Assembly: GCF_900101465.1 (NCBI RefSeq)
Contig: NZ_FMZM01000013.1
Span: forward strand, 1-64,000
DNA length: 64,000 nucleotides
Direction: 5' to 3'
From: Nocardioides lianchengensis
Lineage (GTDB): Bacteria; Actinomycetota; Actinomycetes; Propionibacteriales; Nocardioidaceae
Shown here: positions 1 through 8,412 of the stretch, piece after piece
Position numbering within the stretch: the first letter of the stretch is position 1
Layout: each line of letters opens with the position of its first letter
Notes under the pieces: model-generated
Databases searched by the model: none
The model's input: only the letters and a program-made list of their open reading frames with translations
What the model was told of the DNA's origin: nothing
Position numbers and translations under genes: made by a program

Positions 1-445
1 CCGCGGCGTCGGCCTGGTTGATGAACAGGTCGCGGCAGTCGGGGTTGGTGTCGGCGTCGTAGGTGACGACCTTGATGTCGGCGTCGCGCGCCTCACCGAT
101 CGCGTCACACAGCGCGTCGGGGTCGTTGGCCGAGATCACCAGCGCGTCGCGGCCCTGCTGGGTCGCGGTGTTGATGTAGGTGACCTGACCGTCCGGGGAA
201 CCCTCGGCCGGGCCGACCTCCTCATAGCTGCCGCCGAACTCCTCGACCGCCTTCTTGCCACCCGCGTTCGAGGTGTCGAAGTAGGCGTTGCCCAGGTTCT
301 TCGGGATGAACGTCACCGTGGTGCCGTCGCCCCCGCCGCTGCCACCGTCGGCGCTCGACGAGTCGTCGCCACCGCAAGCGGTCAGAGCCAGGCCGGCGAC
401 CAGGGTGAGCGCCGCGAGGCCGCCCAGTCGGTTCTGCATCTTCAT
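1..445 (-). CDS. Sugar (probably rhamnose) ABC transporter substrate-binding lipoprotein, 3' end off the window
   Basis: Only the N-terminal 148 codons are in the window. The protein opens with a short basic n-region and hydrophobic stretch ending in a lipobox (L21-T22-A23-C24), followed by a Gly/Asp/Ser-rich linker, so it should be a lipid-anchored extracytoplasmic binding protein. After the linker comes the periplasmic-binding fold of the RbsB/RhaS class (FIPKNLGNAYFDTSNAG, then a segment ending YINTATQQGRDALVISANDP). Ligand identity is inferred from context: it lies next to a rhamnosidase and a LacI gene and shares their operator-rich intergenic region. The ATG at 445 has AGAAGGA upstream; an ATG two codons further in is the alternative start. 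It follows the small HTH gene in the same direction with a 34-bp gap, so the two are probably cotranscribed. Confidence 0.8.
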   Translation of the reverse strand, partial: MKMQNRLGGLAALTLVAGLALTACGGDDSSSADGGSGGGDGTTVTFIPKNLGNAYFDTSNAGGKKAVEEFGGSYEEVGPAEGSPDGQVTYINTATQQGRDALVISANDPDALCDAIGEARDADIKVVTYDADTNPDCRDLFINQADAA

Positions 446-479
446 GTCTGTCGTGATCCTTCTGTGGAGTGTGCCCGAG

Positions 480-698
480 CTAGATGAGCCCGCGCCGTAC
501 GGCGCGGACGATGACCTGGATGTTGTGGTCGACGCCCCACTCCTGGCGGACCGCCTGGAGGCGCCGCCAGACGGTGGCCTCCGAGACGTTGGCCGCCGCG
601 GCGGCCTCGGCCGTGGTGCCTCCGTCGGCCAGGGTGCGCAGGATCTGGAGCACCAGCTCGTCGACCACCGGCGACGGCGTCCGGTCGCGTCGTGCCAC
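480..698 (-). CDS. Stand-alone LuxR-type HTH mini-protein (72 aa)
   Basis: This protein consists of almost nothing but a helix-turn-helix. The core (ILRTLADGGTTAEAAAAANV, then SEATVWRRLQAVRQEWGV) and the ending RAVRRGLI match the layout of the C-terminal DNA-binding domain of LuxR/NarL regulators. There is no receiver, autoinducer or other sensing domain. The GTG start at 698 has a purine-rich GGAAGGGAG upstream. It is the first gene of the leftward unit that continues into the sugar-binding lipoprotein, facing the GH78 gene across an intergenic region with three TGAA-N4-TTCA boxes. It may assist regulation of the rhamnose transporter, but what it binds and senses cannot be told from sequence. 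Confidence 0.65.
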   Translation of the reverse strand: MARRDRTPSPVVDELVLQILRTLADGGTTAEAAAAANVSEATVWRRLQAVRQEWGVDHNIQVIVRAVRRGLI

Positions 699-734
699 TG
701 CTCTCCCTTCCTCGGATCTGGTTGTCGTCAGTCC

Positions 735-746
735 TGGAACGATTCA
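735..746. promoter_or_regulatory. LacI-type operator box 1 (TGGAACGATTCA)
   Basis: Imperfect 12-bp palindrome with the central CG typical of LacI-family operators. It lies 37 bp upstream of the HTH gene start at 698 and is closest to the leftward transport unit. It matches 11 of 12 positions of the box upstream of the GH106 gene at 30987. Confidence 0.55.
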
Positions 747-782
747 AGGTCGGGAAGGAGTGTGGCAGGCGCCACAGATAAT

Positions 783-794
783 TGAAAGGCTTCA
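783..794. promoter_or_regulatory. Degenerate operator-like box 2 (TGAAAGGCTTCA)
   Basis: It has the TGAA and TTCA arms at the same 4-bp spacing, extended to TTGAA/TTCAA, but lacks the central CG. It lies midway between boxes 1 and 3. It could be an auxiliary site for the same regulator. Confidence 0.35.
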
Positions 795-855
795 AGTCAT
801 CGTGAGGGGATCCTCGCAACTTGCTGCGAACCGCTAGGCAACGTCGGTCGCGCTA

Positions 856-867
856 TGAAACGGTTCA
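856..867. promoter_or_regulatory. LacI-type operator box 3 (TGAAACGGTTCA), GH78 side
   Basis: Near-perfect 12-bp palindrome with central CG, 130 bp upstream of the GH78 start codon. It differs at one base from the box 30 kb away in front of the GH106 rhamnosidase. The best candidate binding protein is the LacI regulator encoded at 5659-6699. The rest of the 299-bp divergent region (699-997) carries no gene. Confidence 0.6.
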
Positions 868-997
868 CCGCACTGCGTGACGACCGTCACGCGATTTCGA
901 CGGGCACTGCGCGTCGGAACCTCGGGCCGAGCGGACTCGGGTCCGAGGTGTCGCAGGACATGTGCGCCGGCACGGCGTACGTAGCGAAAGGGCAATT

Positions 998-3900
998 GTG
1001 AGAAGGACGAGAGCATCAGGCGCGCTGGTCGCGCTGGGTCTGGCCGTCACGCTGGGACCGGCGGGCGCGGTCATTCCCCAGGCCGTGCTGGCGCCGGCCT
1101 CGGCGACGGTGGTCCAGGCACCGCTGGCGCAGGTCGCGGTCTCCGGGCTGGAGGTCAACCACCTCTTCGCGCCGCAGGGCATCGACGACTCCGCCCCGGT
1201 CTTCTGCTGGGGCATGGACTCCAACGTGGTCGGCGCGAAGCAGGTGAGCTACCGCATCGAGGTGGCGAAGGACCGGGCCTTCAGCAAGATCGCCTGGGAC
1301 AGCGGCACGGTCGTCTCGGACGAGTCGACCGACATCACGTACGGCGCCTCGGGCGCGGCGGAGAAGCTGAAGCCGGAGACGGACTACTGGTGGCGGGTCA
1401 CCATCGTCGACGACCGCGGAGTCGAGACGGTCTCGGACGTCTCCTCGTTCTCCACCGGCCTGATGAGCGGCAAGATCGGCGCCTGGGACGGCGCCCAGTG
1501 GATCGGCAGCACCAAGACCAAGCTGGACGCCGAGTCGACGTACATGTTCGACATCAACACCAAGTTCACCATCACCAGCGGTGACAACGTGTCGTTCATC
1601 CTCGGTGGCGACGACCCGCGCCTGTCGAGCGAGTTCCGCAACGTCTTCGGCGCGCCCGGCGGCGAGAACTTCATCCGCGCCGAGCTCGACCTGTCCGGCG
1701 TCACCGCCGACCCGGCGACCAACACCGGCGGCGTGCTGAACCTCTACCGCAAGGGCTACCACCGCACCGACGACGACAACGGCGACCCGAACACGCTGCC
1801 GTACAAGTCGGTCCGCCTGGTCGACAGCACCGCCGCCGCGGTCAAGACGCTCTTCACCCCGGCGAACAAGAACGCCGAGCACACCCTGCGCATCCAGGCC
1901 AACGCCAGCGCGATGACCTTCACTGTCGACAACGTGAACCTCACCGGCTTCACCGCCGCCACGATGACCGTCGGCGCCGGCCGCCCGGCCGCGGCCAACA
2001 ACCTCAACGTGTCGCCGAACTCGACGATCAACGACGCCGGCGTGCACACCTTCGTGACCGGCAACAACTACAACACCTTCCCGCACCTCGGGAAGATCGG
2101 CTTCTCGGTGAAGAACGTCGGCGACGACGTCTCGCTCACCGACTACAAGCTCGTCGACATCGGCCAGAGCGCCAAGCGCACCCTGTTCGACTCGACCACC
2201 GGCGCGAACTACAGCATCTTCAGCTCGCTGCCGAACTCGGGCATCACGACGACCGGCAACACCATCCGCGTGCGTCCGACCGCCGCCGCCCAGCTGGGCC
2301 CGAAGTACGCCGACCCGACGTACGGCGCCCAGACCCACCTGCGCACGGAGTTCCGGGTCAGCCCGACCAAGGAGATCGCCCAGGCGAAGCTCTACGTCAC
2401 CGCCCAGGGCGCCTACGAGATGTTCATCAACGGCGACCGGGTCAGCGACGACTACATGAACCCGGGCATGGCGACCTTCGCCAAGACGCTGAACTACAAC
2501 ACCTACGACGTGACGGACATGCTGTCCACCGGCACCAACGCCGTCGGCGCCCTGCTGGGCCCCGGCTTCTGGACCGGCAACATGACCTTCACGCCCGGCA
2601 ACTACAACATGTTCGGCGACAGCGAGGCGCTGCTGGCGAAGATGGTCGTGACCTACGGCGACGGCACCAGCGAGACGATCCTCACCGACCCGTCGACCTG
2701 GAAGTCCTTCAACGACGGTCCGAACCGCTACGCCGACAACTTCCAGGGCGTGCGGTACGACGCCAGCAAGGAGCCGAACGTCGCGGGCTGGTCGACGACC
2801 GCCTACAAGAACGCGCTGCTCAGCAAGTGGTCGCCGGCCGAGGTCATCCCGCTCAAGGCGGGCCTGAACCCCGAGATCATCGCGCGCCAGGACCAGCCGG
2901 TCCACGAGGTCGAGCGGCTGACGGCCAAGCGGGTGCTGGAGACGCACAGCGCGGACGACACCACCTGGACCTACGACATGGGCGTCAACATGGTCGGCGT
3001 CCCGACCGTCACCATCCCCGCGGGCACCCTGCAGGCCGGTGACGAGGTCCTGTTCCGCTTCGCGGAGACGATCTACCCGGGCAACAGCGACTCGCCCAAC
3101 ACGACGTACCCGGGTGCGGACCCCCGCACCCCGACGCCGAAGCCGTACGCCGACCTCTACGGGCCGAGCGGCAGCTACCGTCCCGGGGTCGCCGGTCGGA
3201 TCCTGACCGACACCTACCGGGCGGCGACGCCGCACGACGTCTACGTGGCCTCGGCCGCGGACGCGACGCGCGACGTGGTCATCACGCCGAACTTCACGTT
3301 CCGTGGCTACCAGTACATCGAGATCACCGTCCCGCGGCGCACCACCCCGCTGCCGCTGGAGAACGTCGACGGCATCGTCCTGTCGTCGATCGACCTGCCG
3401 GAGGGCACCTACACGGCGACCACCAGCGACGACAACTACACGGGCAAGCTGGCCAACCAGTTCTTCAAGAACGCCCAGCGCAGCCAGGTCGGCAACTTCT
3501 TCTCGCTGCCGACCGACTGCCCGCAGCGCAACGAGCGGATGGGCTGGACCGGCGACCTGCAGGCCTACGCCCGCTCCGCGACGTACAACTCGACCGACAC
3601 CCAGGCGTTCCTGCGCCAGTGGCTGATCGCGCTCCGCGACGCCCAGGGCGTCAACGGCGGCATCGGCGACACCGTCCCGATCATCAGCCTCACCGGTGAC
3701 CGTGGCACGAACTACCCGCAGTCCCCGACCTGGGAGGGTGCGGTCGCGCAGGCGCCGTGGCAGCTCTACACCCAGTACGGCGACACGCAGATCATCCGGG
3801 AGAACTTCCCGACGATCCGCAAGTGGCTGGACTCCTACCTCGCCAACGGCGGCGTGCTGAGCCCCGACTACCCGGGCCTCACGAGCCGGACGTCGGGCAA

Positions 3901-5563
3901 CGCCGACCACATCAGCATGGACGCCAACACCCAGGCGCACATGGTCGGTCAGGCGATGTACCTGTACTACCTGGACATCTCCTCGCAGATGGCCGACATC
4001 ATCGGGGAGACGGCGTACGCCGAGGTCCTGCGCGGTCGCTACACGCAGGGCGTCGACAGCTTCAACCGGCTCTACGTCGACCCGCAGACCGGCTTCACGC
4101 TGAACGCGACGCCCGGGGCCACCCTGGTGACCGGCCGGACCCTGCAGGACTCGCAGGCCTCCTACGCCACCCCGCTCGCGCTCGACCTGTTCAGCGACGA
4201 GATGACGGTCCAGGCCGGGCCCAACCAGGGCCTGACCTACAAGGAGTTCGCCACCAAGCGCCTCGCCGAGCTGATCGCCGACCCGGCCCAGAGCAACAAC
4301 GGTGCGGGCCCCCTCGCGGGCACCGGCCTGTTCTCGGGCGGCCAGGCCAGCAACAAGCCGTACACGATCACGACCGGCTTCAACGCCACGCCGAACATCC
4401 TCCCGGCGCTGACGAAGAACGGCCAGATCGACACGGCGTACAAGCTGTTCAGCAACGACGACTTCGCCAGCTGGCTCTACCCGGTCACCCTGGGTGCGAC
4501 GTCGATGTGGGAGCTGTGGAACTCCTACGAGCGCGGCTTCGCCCAGGGCGGCAACAGCCAGATGAACTCGCAGAACCACTTCGCCCTGGGTGCCTCGCAG
4601 GCCTGGATGTACGAGTACCAGCTCGGCATCACCTCGGCCGGCGAGAAGGGCTACCGGGACTTCATCCTGCAGCCCGTGCCCGGCGGCGAGTTCACCTCGG
4701 TCGAGGGCAGCATGGGTTCGACCTACGGTGAGATCGAGTCCGCCTGGAAGGCCACCGCCGGTGAGCTGACGTCGTACAGCACCACGGTGCCGGCCAACAC
4801 GACGGCGACGCTCTACCTGCCGACGGACACCGCGGTGAGCGGCTTCCAGGCGATCCCGGGCGTGTCCTTCGTGGGCATGACCGAGCGCAACGGGCTCGAC
4901 GTCGCCGAGTTCAAGCTCGGGGCCGGTGGTTACGAGTTCGACGTCGACGGCAGCACGGTGACCGCGACGCTCGACAGCGGGTACGCCGTCGACGAGCCCG
5001 CGGGCGACTCGACCGTCAAGGCGCCGGCGGTGTCCGGCACCTACGGCAAGGCCACCACCGTGGTCGCCACGGTCACGGGCTCGGCGCCGACCGGCACCGT
5101 GTCGGTCAAGGCCGGCACGCGGACCCTCGGCACCGCCAAGGTCGCGAACGGGGTCGCCCGGGTCGTCCTGGGGGCCACCGCGCTCCCGGCGGGTCGTCGT
5201 AGCCTCGCCCTGGCCTACAGCGGTGACGCCAAGAACGCGGCGTCCACCGGCTCGGTGACGGTCTCGATCCGCAAGGCGAGCACGAGGCTCGCGGTCTCGC
5301 TGGCCCCGAAGAAGCCGAAGGCCGGGACCCGGCCGAAGGTCAAGGTCACGGTCTCCGCGACCGGGGTCAAGGCGACCGGCGCGGTGCGGGTCGTCCTCCG
5401 GGGCAAGGTCATCGCCCGGGGCACGCTCAACGCCAACGGCAAGGTGACGGTCCGGCTGCCGAGGCAGGCCGCCGGCAAGCGCACCGTCCGCGTCGTCTAC
5501 GTCGGTACGGCGAACCTCGCGCGCAGCAAGAAGGCGGTGACGCTCCGGGTCGCACGCCGCTGA
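998..5563 (+). CDS. Secreted alpha-L-rhamnosidase, GH78, with C-terminal Ig-like repeats
   Basis: A 1521-residue secreted enzyme that should release terminal L-rhamnose from glycosides or polysaccharides outside the cell. The GTG start at 998 was chosen because it has AAAGGG upstream and gives a proper signal peptide (RRT... then ALVALGLAVTLGPAGAV, cleavage after an ASA). A GTG 36 bp upstream would put 12 charged residues before it. Domain order: N-terminal fibronectin-like GH78 domain (about 45-160), an inserted jelly-roll-like region (about 170-430), a second beta-rich region, then the (alpha/alpha)6 catalytic domain carrying DCPQRNERMGWTGD with acidic residues D840, E846 and D853. A C-terminal beta domain is followed by two bacterial Ig-like repeats (about 1340-1521) ending in a basic tail with no LPXTG. 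It is preceded by LacI-type operator boxes and followed by a hairpin and lacI. Confidence 0.9.
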   Translation: MRRTRASGALVALGLAVTLGPAGAVIPQAVLAPASATVVQAPLAQVAVSGLEVNHLFAPQGIDDSAPVFCWGMDSNVVGAKQVSYRIEVAKDRAFSKIAWDSGTVVSDESTDITYGASGAAEKLKPETDYWWRVTIVDDRGVETVSDVSSFSTGLMSGKIGAWDGAQWIGSTKTKLDAESTYMFDINTKFTITSGDNVSFILGGDDPRLSSEFRNVFGAPGGENFIRAELDLSGVTADPATNTGGVLNLYRKGYHRTDDDNGDPNTLPYKSVRLVDSTAAAVKTLFTPANKNAEHTLRIQANASAMTFTVDNVNLTGFTAATMTVGAGRPAAANNLNVSPNSTINDAGVHTFVTGNNYNTFPHLGKIGFSVKNVGDDVSLTDYKLVDIGQSAKRTLFDSTTGANYSIFSSLPNSGITTTGNTIRVRPTAAAQLGPKYADPTYGAQTHLRTEFRVSPTKEIAQAKLYVTAQGAYEMFINGDRVSDDYMNPGMATFAKTLNYNTYDVTDMLSTGTNAVGALLGPGFWTGNMTFTPGNYNMFGDSEALLAKMVVTYGDGTSETILTDPSTWKSFNDGPNRYADNFQGVRYDASKEPNVAGWSTTAYKNALLSKWSPAEVIPLKAGLNPEIIARQDQPVHEVERLTAKRVLETHSADDTTWTYDMGVNMVGVPTVTIPAGTLQAGDEVLFRFAETIYPGNSDSPNTTYPGADPRTPTPKPYADLYGPSGSYRPGVAGRILTDTYRAATPHDVYVASAADATRDVVITPNFTFRGYQYIEITVPRRTTPLPLENVDGIVLSSIDLPEGTYTATTSDDNYTGKLANQFFKNAQRSQVGNFFSLPTDCPQRNERMGWTGDLQAYARSATYNSTDTQAFLRQWLIALRDAQGVNGGIGDTVPIISLTGDRGTNYPQSPTWEGAVAQAPWQLYTQYGDTQIIRENFPTIRKWLDSYLANGGVLSPDYPGLTSRTSGNADHISMDANTQAHMVGQAMYLYYLDISSQMADIIGETAYAEVLRGRYTQGVDSFNRLYVDPQTGFTLNATPGATLVTGRTLQDSQASYATPLALDLFSDEMTVQAGPNQGLTYKEFATKRLAELIADPAQSNNGAGPLAGTGLFSGGQASNKPYTITTGFNATPNILPALTKNGQIDTAYKLFSNDDFASWLYPVTLGATSMWELWNSYERGFAQGGNSQMNSQNHFALGASQAWMYEYQLGITSAGEKGYRDFILQPVPGGEFTSVEGSMGSTYGEIESAWKATAGELTSYSTTVPANTTATLYLPTDTAVSGFQAIPGVSFVGMTERNGLDVAEFKLGAGGYEFDVDGSTVTATLDSGYAVDEPAGDSTVKAPAVSGTYGKATTVVATVTGSAPTGTVSVKAGTRTLGTAKVANGVARVVLGATALPAGRRSLALAYSGDAKNAASTGSVTVSIRKASTRLAVSLAPKKPKAGTRPKVKVTVSATGVKATGAVRVVLRGKVIARGTLNANGKVTVRLPRQAAGKRTVRVVYVGTANLARSKKAVTLRVARR

Positions 5564-5580
5564 CCCAGCAGCAGCAACCA

Positions 5581-5616
5581 GGGAGGGTCCAGTCGCTCGG
5601 GCGGCTGGGCCCTCCC
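5581..5616 (+). terminator. Hairpin between GH78 gene and lacI
   Basis: A 12-bp stem (GGGAGGGTCCAG with CTGGGCCCTCCC, one G-T pair) with a 12-nt loop, 18 bp after the GH78 stop codon. There is no U-tract, as is usual in actinobacteria. It probably separates rhamnosidase and regulator expression. Confidence 0.6.
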
Positions 5617-5658
5617 GCGTCATCTAGAGTTTCCGCGTGACCCAGCACTCGGCCCTCC

Positions 5659-6699
5659 GTGGGTGAGGAGTCCGACCGGCGCCCGCCGCGGATGGACGAC
5701 GTGGCGAAGCGCGCAGGGGTCTCGGTCGGAACCGTCTCGCACGTCCTCAACCACCCGGAGCGGGTGGCGTCCCGCACGCTCGACCGGGTCAACCGCGCGA
5801 TCGAGGAGCTGGGCTTCGTCCCGGACCGGCGGGCTCGCGCGCTGGCGGGCGGCAGCAGTGCCCTCATCGGGTTCGTCGTGCTGGACCTGACCAACTCCTA
5901 CTTCGTGGACATGGCCCGCGGCGCGGAGGAGGAGGCCCAGCTGGCGGGGATGAACGTGGTGCTGGCCAACTCCGACCTGCAGGCCGCCAAGGAGCTGACC
6001 TACCTGCACCTCTTCGACGAGGAGCGGGTCGCCGGGATCCTGCTGACCCCGCTGGCCCGTCGGGACGAGCAGGCGTGGCGCTCCGCGGGCTGGCGCGGCG
6101 AGCTGGTCATCCTCAACACCGAGGCGGAGCCGGACCGCTGCAGCGTCGTACCGGACGACGAGCTCGGGGGCTACCTGGCCGCCCGGCACCTGATCGAGGT
6201 CGGCCGCCGCAACCTCGTGTTCGCGGGTGGGCTGTTCGGTCTCGCGCCCGTGGCCAACCGCCTGCGCGGCGCCGAGCGTGCGGTCGCCGAGACCAACGGG
6301 GCGGTCCGGATGTCGACCGTCGTGGCCGGCGGGCTCCGGCCCCACCACGGGCGGGAGATCGGCCGTGGCCTGGCGGAGCGGTCACCCGCCGACCGGCCGG
6401 ACGGGGTGGTGGCCGCGGCCGACCTCCTCGCCCTGGGCATCGTGCAGTCGCTGGCGGGCGACCCGACGCTGCGGATCCCCGACGACCTCAGCGTCGTCGG
6501 CTATGACAACAACCAGGCGTCGTGGGAGAGCGAGATCCCGCTCACGACCGTCGCGCAGCCCGGCCACGCGATCGGCCAGACGGCCGCCCGGTTGCTGATC
6601 GACGAGATCCGCCATCCGGCGACGCACCTGCACCAGCACGTCCGCATCGACCCGCAGCTGATCGTGCGCGGCAGCAGCGTTCCCGCCTCGGGTCGCTAG
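5659..6699 (+). CDS. LacI-family transcriptional regulator, candidate rhamnose repressor
   Basis: N-terminal LacI helix-turn-helix (MDDVAKRAGVSVGTVSHVLN, then the hinge RARALAGG) is followed by a periplasmic-binding-protein-like ligand domain that begins ALIGFVVLDLTNSYF and contains the conserved VVGYDNN segment near the end. It belongs to the LacI/GalR family of sugar-responsive repressors. Its place directly downstream of the GH78 gene, and the TGAA-N4-TTCA boxes with central CG before both rhamnosidase genes, make it the likely regulator of both. The effector (rhamnose or a derivative) is inference. The start is uncertain: GTG 5659 is used here; an ATG at 5692 begins right at the HTH and has no good ribosome-binding site. 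Its last 4 bp overlap the convergent lipoprotein gene. Confidence 0.85.
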   Translation: MGEESDRRPPRMDDVAKRAGVSVGTVSHVLNHPERVASRTLDRVNRAIEELGFVPDRRARALAGGSSALIGFVVLDLTNSYFVDMARGAEEEAQLAGMNVVLANSDLQAAKELTYLHLFDEERVAGILLTPLARRDEQAWRSAGWRGELVILNTEAEPDRCSVVPDDELGGYLAARHLIEVGRRNLVFAGGLFGLAPVANRLRGAERAVAETNGAVRMSTVVAGGLRPHHGREIGRGLAERSPADRPDGVVAAADLLALGIVQSLAGDPTLRIPDDLSVVGYDNNQASWESEIPLTTVAQPGHAIGQTAARLLIDEIRHPATHLHQHVRIDPQLIVRGSSVPASGR

Positions 6700-7703
6700 A
6701 GGCCCAGCCGGCCGAGGGACCGCAGGACGAAGCCGGTGACCGCAGGGTTCGGGCGGAGCAGCGAGGTCGTGAGGCCCGGCCCGATCAGGTGGAGGCGACC
6801 GCTCGACCACAGGTCGGTTCCCGCGACGACGGGCTGCTCGCGGAGCTCCCTGGCCGTGGTCGCCCCCGTCGTCCCGACGAGGACGACGTCGATCCCGTCC
6901 AGCACGTCGAGGTGCTCCGGGCCGACGATCACGAGGCCGTCGGCGCTCCGGTTCCAGCGGCCGGTGGCGGCCAGGTCCGTCACCTGCGGCGCGAGGTCCA
7001 GGCCCAGGCGTCGGAGCAGCTGGTGGGACTGCGAGCCCGGGGTCGCGTCGAGGTAGGCCTGCCCGCCGCCGTACAGGCCGAGGGCGTACGTCGCTCCGGC
7101 GAGCTCCGGATGGTCGGCGGCGAACCGGTCCAGGTCGGCGTCGGAGTCCGCGATCAGGTCGAGCGCCTCGTCGTACCGGAAGAGGGCCTGGCCGATCATC
7201 CGGGCCACGTCGTCGCCACTGGTGGTGTCCGCATCGGTCGATGCAGCCGGTGCGAGGACGGGCGCGATCCGGGACAGCCGGTCGTAGGCGTCGAGGTAGG
7301 GACCGGTGGCCGAGACGGCGAGGATCAGGTCGGGTCGCGCGAGGGCGATCCGCTCGAGGTCGGGAAGGTCGTCGTCGAGCACAGCCACGTCGGGGCGCAG
7401 CGCCGGCGTCACCCCGGGCCAGTTCCCGTCCCGGCGGGTCGGATCGCGGACCGCCGCCACGATCGGCACGTCCAGGGCCGCGGCGACCTGGGTGTCGGTG
7501 GAACCGAGGGTCACCACGCGCCGTGGCGGTCGGGGCACGGTCGTCGTCCCGCGCGAGTGGCGGATGGTGACCGCCTCCCCGGGCGGGTCCTCCCTCGTCG
7601 CGCTGAGCGGCACGTCCGGGCTCTGCCCGGCGGTGCACCCGGCCGTGAGCAGCAGCGACACGAGCAGCCCGAGCGCGCCGGGGATGACCGACCTGACCCT
7701 CAC
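6696..7703 (-). CDS. Iron-siderophore ABC transporter substrate-binding lipoprotein
   Basis: 335-residue protein with a lipoprotein signal (LGLLVSLLLTAGC, lipobox ending at C23) and the class III periplasmic-binding fold of the FepB/FecB family: RVVTLGSTDTQVAAALDVPIVA at the start, then an ERIALARPDLILAVSA segment and a long linking helix. It would capture ferric siderophores at the cell surface for an ABC importer, but no permease or ATPase gene is adjacent, so it probably works with components encoded elsewhere. The GTG start is at 7703. It converges on lacI with a 4-bp overlap, which leaves no room for a terminator between them. Confidence 0.8.
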   Translation of the reverse strand: MRVRSVIPGALGLLVSLLLTAGCTAGQSPDVPLSATREDPPGEAVTIRHSRGTTTVPRPPRRVVTLGSTDTQVAAALDVPIVAAVRDPTRRDGNWPGVTPALRPDVAVLDDDLPDLERIALARPDLILAVSATGPYLDAYDRLSRIAPVLAPAASTDADTTSGDDVARMIGQALFRYDEALDLIADSDADLDRFAADHPELAGATYALGLYGGGQAYLDATPGSQSHQLLRRLGLDLAPQVTDLAATGRWNRSADGLVIVGPEHLDVLDGIDVVLVGTTGATTARELREQPVVAGTDLWSSGRLHLIGPGLTTSLLRPNPAVTGFVLRSLGRLGL

Positions 7704-7736
7704 CGGGTGATTGTCACCCCTGCCCGCCCGTCCATC

Positions 7737-7791
7737 GACCCGTCACTCGGTGACCGACGCGCCGCAGCACGAGGTCATTCAGTGACGGGTC
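7737..7791. repeat. 55-bp inverted-end repeat, copy 1
   Basis: Exactly 55 bp with perfect 11-bp inverted ends, GACCCGTCACT at 7737 and AGTGACGGGTC at 7781, and an internal CCGACGCGCCGC. It lies just upstream of the siderophore-binding lipoprotein gene. Three further copies of identical length are at 29822, 53540 and 53627. Confidence 0.85.
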
Positions 7792-7937
7792 AGCGTTGCG
7801 GGACTGCGCAGTGTCACCGGGTCCGCGGCTACGTCATCGGCGAGCGCGTGCGGGCCCTGGCGTCGGGGGCGATCTCGCAGCTCGTCGAGGCGTCGGACGA
7901 GCCCGCGGAGCCGCAGGCCGAGGAACGAGGGACCTGA
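7782..7937 (+). other. Possible small gene or gene remnant (51 codons)
   Basis: An open frame from a GTG inside the right arm of the 55-bp repeat to TGA at 7937. Its second half (GYVIGERVRALASGAI and a Glu/Pro-rich tail) has G/C in nearly every third position like real genes here, but no ribosome-binding site is visible. It could be the 3' remnant of a gene whose front was lost where the repeat now sits, or chance. Nothing else occupies 7704-7940. Confidence 0.25.
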
Positions 7938-7940
7938 TCG

Positions 7941-8402
7941 TCAGCCGAGGTGGGTGCCGAGGAGGTCGAGGAGCCCGCGGCTGCCGACCTCGCGGTTCGG
8001 GCCGTCGGCCCAGTACCGGTCGAGGAAGACGCCGTGCTCGGCGTGAGTGAACCGGGTGCCCTGGTCGGTCGGGACGAACTCGAACGACGCGACCGACGTC
8101 GACATGTGGGTCCCGTCGAGCCACATGTCGTAGGTCGTGACGATGCGGACGTGCTTCACGATGTCGGTGTAGGTGGCCTCGTACCGCGAGACCGGACCGT
8201 CGTGGAACGCGCCCTCGGCGACGTCGCGTCCGCCGACGCGGAAGTCGAACGCCCACTCCCCGCGCACGAACGCGTCGGGGTCGCCGAACCAGGCCCGCTT
8301 CTGGTCCTCCTCGGCGAAGGCGCTCCAGACCCGCTCGACGGGTACGGCGTAGTCGCGGGTGAGGGTGAAGCCGGAGTGGGCGAGGCGGCGCTCGTCGGTC
8401 AT
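7941..8402 (-). CDS. SRPBCC/AHSA1-family protein
   Basis: 153-residue soluble protein of the START/Bet v1-like fold. It shows the AHSA1 signature start (FTLTRDYAVPVERVWSAFAE) followed by KRAWFG, a strand pattern with GEWAFDFRVGG, and the C-terminal helix region. Such proteins have a hydrophobic ligand cavity; specific function is unknown. It is the last gene of a leftward operon after an ArsR-type regulator and a reductase. The arrangement ArsR plus SRPBCC is common in actinobacteria and suggests that the regulator controls this protein. ATG start at 8402, 10 bp after the reductase stop. Confidence 0.8.
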   Translation of the reverse strand: MTDERRLAHSGFTLTRDYAVPVERVWSAFAEEDQKRAWFGDPDAFVRGEWAFDFRVGGRDVAEGAFHDGPVSRYEATYTDIVKHVRIVTTYDMWLDGTHMSTSVASFEFVPTDQGTRFTHAEHGVFLDRYWADGPNREVGSRGLLDLLGTHLG

Positions 8403-8412
8403 GGGCCGGCTC

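Noticed and set aside
1016..5623. Very long antisense frames, e.g. 1535 codons opposite the GH78 gene and 923 codons opposite the acylase
   Set aside because: High GC with G/C third positions leaves few stops on the opposite strand. These frames are Arg/Gly/Val-rich without motifs, while the sense strand encodes clear families.
7737..7791. Simple rho-independent terminator as full explanation of the 55-bp elements
   Set aside because: The ends are 33 bp apart, the inner block is conserved across copies and copies occur upstream as well as downstream of genes; termination alone does not explain fixed length.
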